64,000 nucleotides of DNA. Origin: Mermis nigrescens. Its lineage: Eukaryota; Nematoda; Enoplea; Mermithida; Mermithidae. Below are positions 61,301 through 64,000 of this stretch, piece after piece. Location: NCBI GenBank assembly GCA_036768485.1, contig JAVLUZ010000151.1, positions 3,931,912 to 3,995,911 of the forward strand, read 5' to 3'. Every line of letters starts with the position of its first letter. The stretch's first letter is position 1. The translations under genes and the position numbers were made by a program. The notes below the pieces were generated by a model. The model was not told the DNA's origin, made no database searches, and worked only from the letters and a program-made list of their open reading frames with translations.

Positions 61301-64000
61301 ATAGAGCATCGTCAGAAACACCGAAAAACAATGTTTTTGACACGTATCCACGATTTTTTAGCCCCTAAAAGGCACATTAAGATTTCATCTCCCCAGAATT
61401 CCTATACTGGGCATGTCTGCTATTAACGATAGACGAAAAATCAGGAAATCCCCCTACCTTGCCCTAAATACATACATAAATGTATGAACACGAAAGAAGG
61501 GCTAATGAAATGCATTTCTTTTTTAACAAAAAGTACTCGTGGTACAATATTAATTCGCAATCGACATCTTCGACGAATATCCAAAACCCCTCTGAGTTGC
61601 CGTGTATTTTGTCATCCCATTGAAAATCGGGCGTGATCGTTAACTCGACACGAAGAGTGGATCGCGTGATGGGCTGTATGTGCGTTGTAAGGTCTAGCTT
61701 TGGAAACTGGAAAAAACAGATAGTGTTGAATATATATGTACGAACAAAAATAAAAATAGATCGTTCTCAAATAATGTAAAGCAAAAAATTTTATGCTTCA
61801 TGCCATGTACATGTGCATAAATAAAGCTGTTCAACGTTGTGTATGTAGTTATCTCACCCCGTGGTGTTTACCTGAAGTAATGCTGACAAACAATGTAATA
61901 ATTTTAGTCGCTTCTCTTGAAAAGTAAAGCCAAGGTTGCATAGACATATGCGCATAAGAAGGCAACGTAAAATCCCTACCTTAATTCAAAATTTGAATAT
62001 CGTTATTGAGTCGTAGGAGGAGTATATGATGAGTAACAGTTTTTTGTACAGGTTCTCTTTGTACACGAAAAAGATGGTTTCAAAAAGTCTTTGTACATAT
62101 TGTAGATGTAAATTTTCAAACACTAAATCTCGTATTCGACCTTTGGTAGTATGTGTACATATTAAGCTACTTTCTGAGTTTCTGACGAGAAAAACTACTA
62201 AAAATTGTAGCAAAATAGCGCAATGCGCCGAAAAATTTGACATTTTTCCTTTCTAAATGCAATTTATGCCATTATTAAGACTATACAGAACACACAATTA
62301 CTCATTTAAGCGCCGAAAATTTTCGGGAATTCTAGACCTTCTAACAATTTTTCCCAAAAATTTTTGTACATGTACAAAGACGGTCCCAAAAAGTCTTTGT
62401 ACATCGGGAAAAATTTTTGCCGAATACAAAAAAAGCGTGATGACTTAAAATATTTTTGCTCACATTACTAACACAAAATGTCTTATTTTAAACAAGGTAC
62501 GTTTCACATTTTTTGAAAAGTACACATAAATGAAACTGCTTACATACGAGTATGTGTATAATGCATCGGTACTTTCATTGGAAAAATTTGAAAGTGTTTC
62601 AGGCCAAGCTCAATTAAAAATCACTTCAAAAGATAGACTCAATAAATAAACGACAGAACACTCCCGAGTGAATTAACTTGACACGCACATGTGCAGGTCC
62701 GTATCTGGGATTCGGCCAAGGGGAGGGGGGGGCGGACCCAACATAAATTGGTCTATATCTCGGGAAATTCATTGGGATAGCTCGCAAAAACCACATTTTT
62801 CGACATGCTCTATCCATTAAGATGATTAAATTGAAACTTCGAAAAATTTTTCTTTACTCAAAATGCTATAGAAAGTGTCGTTTTTTGGTCGCGCTTGAGC
62901 CAAAATAATGGAAAAAACATTATATCTGGCGCGTGTACGTCAACGACAGGTAATTTTTTCATCTTTCCGTGCATTATCTTACCTTTTAAAATTTTTTCCG
63001 GCCAAGGGGGGGTTGACCGCCCCCACCCCCTAAAATAGGACCCTGCATATGTACAATACATATGTAAAATATATCCATGCTCTATGACTTATGTGATTTA
63101 GGGTTCTTCAGTTATAAATAATCTGGATCACCAGCTAAACCTAAACAATACATACATATATATGTATGCACATGCATCACTACACATGTATCGATGTTGG
63201 TTTGCCAAAAAGTTTTAAGCCCATTTTATATCTGAACTAGGTTGCACACATTTCTCAACTTCTACTGACGTGATTTGGATACCAAGGTGCCTGCGTCGTA
63301 TGTACACATGTATCATTATAAATATAGATACTAGGAAAGTAAACACGAAACCGCTTATAATCTAGCTTGCATCTAATTTAAAACGCTAAGAGCTTAGAAA
63401 TACTCAATTAAATCGATGAATTGAAAAGTGGACATGAAACTTTTTTGGCAAAATAACGTCGATATGAGACATGTACAATATGGGAATTCTAAGGGGAGTG
63501 AAATTTTAAAGTGCCTTTTTCAGCTTCAAAATTGTGGATACGCGTCAAAAACATCGTTTTTCGGCGTTTCTGACGATACACTATCTTTCTAGAGCATAAA
63601 AACCTGAAAAAATCGAAAATTTGAACAAATTGAACAAAATATAATTAAAAATGAATATTAAATTTGACACTTTGAGAAATATGTAGCTAAAAACAGTTAA
63701 AACAGCACCTTTTCTACGAATTTTTGGAAAATTTTTTGGAATCGGGGGCGGGGGATTTCTGGGCAATGATGATAACATTTCTGTAGGGGAGGGGAAGGTG
63801 AAACCCCCAGATCATATACGGTCGATAAACTATCAAAAAATAGCTGGCATCCGTACCTGATGAACATATTTATGCAGCGGCTTGCCCATTTTCGGCATCC
63901 GAATTAGTTCGCCCAATTCATTTGGTCCTAAGTCGAACATTCGTTCGAAGGCGAAGCTTTTCTTTTCAATTTTCTTGATCACTTCTTCCGGTATTTTGCG
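34077..64000 (-). CDS. Brr2: Brr2 / SNRNP200, U5 snRNP RNA helicase, 3' half (5' part beyond the window)
   Basis: Ski2-like DExH helicase that unwinds U4/U6 during spliceosome activation. Seventeen coding exons are visible: 63857-64000, 61528-61706, 60563-60663, 60229-60402, 58546-58706, 56674-56901, 54274-54465, 52089-52346, 49027-49315, 46027-46103, 42708-42932, 42085-42294, 41634-41777, 40875-41051, 40413-40573, 36057-36138, 34077-34346. They give 3072 bp and 1023 residues in an unbroken frame, matching roughly residue 1110 to the end of the 2136-residue human protein. Order: end of the first Sec63 unit; second helicase cassette (motif [10 protein letters not shown] at 214-222, motif II position DELQ at 319-322, motif III SCS near 356, motif VI MVGRANR near 556); winged helix; second Sec63 unit to the C-terminus. 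The second cassette of Brr2 is a regulatory pseudo-helicase in known species; the altered motif II here fits that. The protein ends with a basic KRRRDGDD tail. The first cassette, which does the unwinding, is not in the window. Confidence 0.97.
34480..34950 (+). mobile_element. Family I remnant
   Basis: Shares with 35325-35762 the order AATAGCTTATATGAGACGC, TTTTTAATAGCATTTTTAGC and a CAGACAACTGTCCCC block. The edges are eroded. Confidence 0.4.
35120..35324 (+). mobile_element. Family D element, copy 3
   Basis: Starts CATACATGTAACGGCTCAAA. It contains TTTTTGGCCAGAAACTGCCG and ends with GGGGGATCCCCCATCGCC and TGTTAC. Confidence 0.7.
35325..35762 (+). mobile_element. Family I element
   Basis: Starts CATAGGTGCACACGGTCAG and has TAAAAGCATTTTTAGTTCAT and a GCGCAGAGCGCGGAAAATT block. 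It ends CCACTCCCTATGTGCATG. An inverted copy lies at 49387-49798. Confidence 0.55.
36057..36138 (-). CDS. Brr2: Brr2 exon (16th visible)
   Basis: Encodes [20 protein letters not shown] then IAPFYPQ, a beta-strand segment of the second Sec63 unit. Acceptor TTTGCAG, donor GTACTT. It is isolated between introns of 4.3 and 1.7 kb. Confidence 0.94.
36445..37144. mobile_element. GC-rich-ended hAT-like element
   Basis: The left end TAGTGATGTCCGGTGTCCGG and the right end GTTGCCCAGGACATCACATA are approximate inverted repeats. Both subterminal regions carry clustered CGGCGCC/CACCGGCGCCGG motifs. No clean 8-bp flank duplication is visible and no transposase is encoded. Subterminal GC-rich repeats and TAGTG tips resemble hAT elements. 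Confidence 0.5.
37312..37895 (+). mobile_element. Family F element, copy 3 (long)
   Basis: Starts CTGCATCCAGGATTTTATTT with GGGCGGGGGCCGAAAAGTTT and has two palindromes (37614-37626, 37718-37730). It ends GGCCCCCTCTGAATACGGGC. Confidence 0.7.
38470..38832 (-). mobile_element. Family F element, inverted copy
   Basis: The right edge CCCGAAATAAAATCCTAGC followed by TACGGGCCTGC is the reverse complement of the family F start. Its interior contains CGAGATATCTGTCTTTCAC. Confidence 0.65.
39018..39340 (+). mobile_element. Family C element in Brr2 intron
   Basis: Starts ACTCATCATGGGAATTAGG and carries GATGCTCTATCTTTCTAGAG. It ends CCCCCATGATCATGTCTGC. The central palindrome has been lost. Confidence 0.65.
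39617..40330 (+). mobile_element. Family D element interrupted by a hAT-like insertion
   Basis: The left tip CATACATGTAACGGC (39616-39630) is separated from its continuation GTAACGACTCGAAATTTTAG (from 40186) by the element at 39631-40185. The rest runs through a GGTCAAAAAAATTTCTGGC block to about 40330. Confidence 0.7.
39631..40185. mobile_element. Nested hAT-like non-autonomous element, 555 bp
   Basis: Perfect 16-bp terminal inverted repeats TAGTGATCGACCGGAG ... CTCCGGTCGATCACTA. The flanks are GTAACGGC (39623-39630) and GTAACGAC (40186-40193), an 8-bp duplication with one mismatch. Many GGCCGGAG-type subterminal repeats cluster in the first and last 100 bp. The interior has no transposase. 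Confidence 0.85.
40413..40573 (-). CDS. Brr2: Brr2 exon (15th visible)
   Basis: Encodes [20 protein letters not shown] and [17 protein letters not shown], part of the helical section of the second Sec63 unit. Acceptor TTCAAG, donor GTTTGT. Confidence 0.95.
40875..41051 (-). CDS. Brr2: Brr2 exon (14th visible)
   Basis: Encodes [20 protein letters not shown] through [20 protein letters not shown]; near-identical to orthologues. Confidence 0.97.
41634..41777 (-). CDS. Brr2: Brr2 exon (13th visible)
   Basis: Encodes [20 protein letters not shown] then [14 protein letters not shown]. Acceptor CCACAG, donor GTAAAA. Confidence 0.96.
41828..42060 (+). mobile_element. Family E element, partial
   Basis: Starts TGCAGAGCCGTATTCTAGGC with GGGGGGGCGACCGCCCCCAT, then AAAATAATGCATGGGAATTG and AAACGACACTTTTTAC, the order seen at 56948 and (inverted) 62693. 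It fills most of a 307-bp Brr2 intron. Confidence 0.6.
42085..42294 (-). CDS. Brr2: Brr2 exon (12th visible)
   Basis: Encodes [20 protein letters not shown] and [20 protein letters not shown], start of the second Sec63 unit. Confidence 0.97.
42708..42932 (-). CDS. Brr2: Brr2 exon (11th visible)
   Basis: Encodes [20 protein letters not shown] and [20 protein letters not shown] (winged-helix region). Highly conserved. Confidence 0.97.
42960..43355. other. Brr2 intron, AT-rich, nothing recognised
   Basis: No repeat or coding signal identified before the degenerate minisatellite. Confidence 0.4.
43360..43690. repeat. Degenerate minisatellite, unit about 21-22 bp
   Basis: Variants of TGATTGTCAAGTCCACAAAA recur head to tail (TGGTTGTCAAGCTCCACAAA, TGATTTTCCTGGTCCACAAA, TGAATGTCCAGCTTTGAAAA and others), ending with two CAGTCACTGGGTCAAAAA units. 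Confidence 0.7.
43978..45436. mobile_element. Foldback-like element with arms of 15-bp tandem repeats
   Basis: The outermost 44 bp at 43985-44028 (GGAAAATTGCTCGCCAACAA...) and 45386-45429 are perfect inverted repeats. Inside, each arm is a tandem array of about 15 bp, consensus GCGAGCAATTGCTGG; the right array (45015-45420) has roughly twice as many units as the left (43990-44195). The inner arms stay complementary: 44236-44426 pairs with 44739-44925, leaving a loop of about 310 bp. CGTAGGTAC occurs at 43969-43977 and 45437-45445, a possible 9-bp target duplication. Long inverted repeats made of tandem subrepeats are the architecture of Drosophila FB elements. No protein is encoded; frames through it are open only because 15 is a multiple of 3. 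Confidence 0.85.
45440..46026. other. Brr2 intron between the foldback element and the next exon
   Basis: AT-rich, no recognised feature. Confidence 0.4.
46027..46103 (-). CDS. Brr2: Brr2 exon (10th visible)
   Basis: Encodes [20 protein letters not shown] then PLPVE. The first two bases complete a Ser codon. Acceptor TTTCAG, donor GTGAGT. Confidence 0.95.
46853..46985 (+). mobile_element. Family D remnant
   Basis: Starts ATAATGGCTCAAAATTTTTG with GGGGTCCTCGGTCATTCC and GGGCCAAAAAACATTT. The right half is missing, where a family F-like sequence begins. Confidence 0.5.
47035..47485 (+). mobile_element. Degenerate family F element
   Basis: Carries TTTTTGAGCGTTTCTTGG, CTGATTTCTTATCATCCAG and GATGCAGTGCCGGAAAATTC in family F order. 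It ends near GGATATGGACTTGCATTGC. Confidence 0.5.
47667..48251. mobile_element. Family G mariner-like element, copy 2
   Basis: Ends CAGGGTGGCCCATAAAAAAG and CTTTTTTGGGCCACCCTG. The left flank is TA; the right flank is CA, so one side has mutated. No transposase. Confidence 0.7.
48540..48712 (+). mobile_element. Family D remnant
   Basis: Right half only: GGTCAAAAATTTTTCGGC, GGATACCCCATCCTCCTG and the terminal TGTTACAT. Confidence 0.5.
49027..49315 (-). CDS. Brr2: Brr2 exon (9th visible), second RecA lobe of cassette 2
   Basis: Encodes [51 protein letters not shown] and motif VI MVGRANR, followed by a charged insertion-like [13 protein letters not shown]. Acceptor AAACAG, donor GTGAGT. Confidence 0.95.
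49387..49798 (-). mobile_element. Family I element, inverted copy
   Basis: Plus strand starts ATGCACATAGAGGGTTAG with GAAGAGTCAGCCAGAGACAG and ends AAGCTTGTGCATCTATGC, the reverse complement of 35325-35762 in outline. Confidence 0.6.
50110..50547 (+). mobile_element. Family C element, well preserved
   Basis: Starts CATAGATGCACAGCATGGG and carries GATGCTCTATCTTTCTAGAG and the palindrome GGCGCTAAGCGCC (50318-50330). The G-rich right part ends CCCCCGATCATGTATG. Confidence 0.8.
51165..51725 (+). mobile_element. Family F element, best-defined ends
   Basis: The left end TGCAGGGATGTAACCAGGAT and the right end GATGGTTACGCCCCTGCA are inverted repeats of about 15 bp. Two GGCGCAAAGTGCC-like palindromes lie inside (near 51465 and 51548). 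Confidence 0.75.
51726..52065 (-). mobile_element. Family C element (inverted) close to a Brr2 splice donor
   Basis: Begins CGGTCTAACCCCCTGAAAAG and ends GGAATTCCCATGCTGTGC, about 23 bp from the donor of the exon ending at 52089. It abuts the family F element on its left. Confidence 0.7.
52089..52346 (-). CDS. Brr2: Brr2 exon (8th visible)
   Basis: Encodes [20 protein letters not shown] and [20 protein letters not shown], start of the second RecA-like lobe (motif IV region). The donor GTTTCT is weak. Confidence 0.96.
52383..52760 (+). mobile_element. Family E element
   Basis: AAAAATAATGCACGAAAAGA, TTTCGGCGCTTCGCGCCAGA (palindrome 52511-52523) and ATGTTGGGTCCGCCCC, ending at CTGAATACGGGCC. 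Confidence 0.7.
52765..54273. other. Brr2 intron, unassigned part
   Basis: AT-rich. Near 53915-53960 ATCAGACGAGAGCGTCGTAC and CATCTGATTTGACG form a local inverted repeat. No coding signal. Confidence 0.4.
54274..54465 (-). CDS. Brr2: Brr2 exon (7th visible), motif III
   Basis: Encodes [40 protein letters not shown] and [20 protein letters not shown] replaces the SSS seen in the human cassette. Confidence 0.97.
54466..55120. other. Brr2 intron, nothing recognised
   Basis: AT-rich sequence without identifiable repeats or coding blocks. Confidence 0.4.
55125..55345 (-). mobile_element. Family D element, inverted
   Basis: Minus strand starts CATACATGTATGTAACGGCT and CGAAATTTCGGGTGGGG. It ends at a GGGAGATTCCTCTTCTTCC block with ACATGTGTG. 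Confidence 0.7.
55795..56012 (-). mobile_element. Family D element, inverted, second copy in the same intron
   Basis: Minus strand starts CATGTAACAGCTCGAAATTT and ends GGGGAATCCCCTCAAACC, then CCTGTTAC. Confidence 0.7.
56320..56661 (-). mobile_element. Family C element (inverted) about 12 nt from a Brr2 donor
   Basis: Carries GGCGCTTCGCGCC (56448-56460) and CTAGAAAGATAGAGCATCG, and ends CAGAATTCTCACGCTGTGCG. The exon ending at 56674 begins its intron at 56673. Confidence 0.7.
56674..56901 (-). CDS. Brr2: Brr2 exon (6th visible), motif II position
   Basis: Encodes [40 protein letters not shown] and [14 protein letters not shown]. The DExH motif reads DELQ, so the usual His is Gln. Confidence 0.97.
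56948..57275 (+). mobile_element. Family E element
   Basis: Starts CGGCCGTATTTAGGGAGC and has AAAAATAATGCACGAAAAG, TTTCGGCGCTTCGCGCCAGA (57051-57063) and CACGACCGAAAAAAGGACAC. Confidence 0.65.
57280..58545. other. Brr2 intron, unassigned; contains a long-range inverted repeat
   Basis: CTGTGCTATCATCATACGGT near 57553 and ACCGTATGATAGCGCAGACAG near 58134 are near-complementary, with AAATTTTTTTCTGTC outside. Further complementarity continues inward (GAATGGTCAGTAC / GTACTCACCATTTC), so 57535-58165 is probably another inverted-repeat element. Confidence 0.5.
58546..58706 (-). CDS. Brr2: Brr2 exon (5th visible), motif I of cassette 2
   Basis: Encodes [20 protein letters not shown], then [15 protein letters not shown] and [15 protein letters not shown]. 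The P-loop is GAPNGSGKS; orthologues have GAPTGSGKT. Confidence 0.97.
58797..59230. mobile_element. Family G mariner-like remnant, right end lost
   Basis: Starts CAGGGTGGGCTAAAAAAAGG after TA. The interior matches copy 2 (TTGTTTACACCT, TTTAAACAATATTAAA). No right terminus found. Confidence 0.6.
59283..59345 (+). mobile_element. Family B fragment
   Basis: CCTTTGTACATGTACAACTA and AAAAGTCTTTGTACAC resemble the first 70 bp of family B. The rest is absent. Confidence 0.4.
59952..60177 (-). mobile_element. Family D element, inverted
   Basis: Plus strand starts CATACATGTGACAGGTAGG and ends AAATTTCGAGCCGTTACATG. The tips are inverted repeats CATACATGTRAC. Confidence 0.75.
60229..60402 (-). CDS. 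Brr2: Brr2 exon (4th visible)
   Basis: Encodes [35 protein letters not shown] and FNPIQTQ, the linker into the second helicase cassette. Confidence 0.96.
60563..60663 (-). CDS. Brr2: Brr2 exon (3rd visible)
   Basis: Encodes [20 protein letters not shown] then [13 protein letters not shown]. Acceptor TTTCAG, donor GTAAGC. Separated from the next exon by the shortest intron here (160 bp). Confidence 0.93.
61060..61415 (-). mobile_element. Family C element, inverted, with fragments to 60770
   Basis: Contains AAAGGATAGAGCATCGTCAG and ends CCCAGAATTCCTATACTGGG. Adjoining bases 60772-61055 carry a family I-like start (CATAGATGCACAAGGCTAGG) and a palindrome at 61035-61047, so elements seem stacked here. 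Confidence 0.55.
61528..61706 (-). CDS. Brr2: Brr2 exon (2nd visible)
   Basis: Encodes [40 protein letters not shown] and [18 protein letters not shown]. The donor TTTTT/GTTAAA is weak but keeps frame; the joined protein is three residues shorter than human at this junction. Confidence 0.9.
62037..62439 (+). mobile_element. Family B hAT-like MITE, copy 4
   Basis: Starts CAGTTTTTTGTACAGG and ends ATACAAAAAAAGCGTG. The flanks ATGAGTAA (62029-62036) and ATGACTTA (62440-62447) agree at six of eight bases. Confidence 0.75.
62693..63055 (-). mobile_element. Family E element, inverted relative to 56948
   Basis: Plus strand starts CAGGTCCGTATCTGGGATTC, carries GGGCGGACCCAACATAAATT and CGTGCATTATCTTACCTTTT, and ends GACCGCCCCCACCCCC then GGACCCTGCATATG. 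Confidence 0.7.
63470..63825 (+). mobile_element. Family C element near the right edge
   Basis: Starts TGTACAATATGGGAATTC and carries ACACTATCTTTCTAGAGC and TTGAACAAAATATAATT. It ends CCCCCAGATCATATACGG, about 30 bp from the next Brr2 exon. Confidence 0.65.
63857..64000 (-). CDS. Brr2: Brr2 exon (1st visible, continues beyond the window)
   Basis: Encodes [20 protein letters not shown], then [20 protein letters not shown] and PLHKYVHQ, in the first Sec63 unit. The frame is open to the window edge, so the exon is partial. Confidence 0.96.

Overview
This is eukaryotic nuclear DNA: AT-rich, with long introns full of transposon remnants. It carries three conserved housekeeping genes, all on the minus strand, each rebuilt here from split exons with GT-AG borders and an unbroken reading frame. 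Intron density, AT content and the dense small DNA transposons suggest an arthropod, probably an insect; I cannot place it more finely. There are no bacterial-type operons, CRISPR arrays or rRNA genes.

Layout, read leftwards in the direction of transcription. (1) 34077-64000: the 3' half of Brr2 (SNRNP200), the U5 snRNP helicase. Seventeen coding exons encode the last 1023 residues, and the 5' half lies beyond the right edge. (2) 28375-32727: TRAPPC3/Bet3, complete, 4 exons, 183 residues. (3) 9455-26973: RFC4, a replication factor C small subunit, complete, 7 exons, 359 residues. The intergenic gaps are about 1.35 and 1.4 kb. The genes act in splicing, ER-Golgi vesicle tethering and sliding-clamp loading; they share no pathway, so the linkage is positional only.

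The left 9.4 kb has no intact gene that I recognise. It holds a frameshifted coding-like stretch (4319-4960), two inverted paralogous fragments (near 5526-5750 and 6330-6765), one of them interrupted by a hAT-like element, and a cluster of one repeat family (family A) that includes two head-to-tail pairs.

Introns and gaps are dominated by non-autonomous elements, grouped here by eye: family A (left 8 kb only); B, hAT-like with 8-bp target duplications; C, D, E, F and I, short elements with G-rich subterminal blocks and CATACATG-like edges; and G, mariner-like with CAGGGTGGCCCA ends and TA flanks. Single elements include a foldback-like element built of 15-bp repeats (43978-45436), a nested hAT-like element (39631-40185), a second GC-rich hAT-like element (36445-37144), a 757-bp inverted-repeat element (20512-21268), a tRNA-derived SINE (26590-26841) and a GTGTAAAGTTTACAC-rich duplicated complex (21540-24800). 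The most unexpected pattern is a near-palindrome, GGCGCGAAGCGCC, found inside at least four otherwise different element families.
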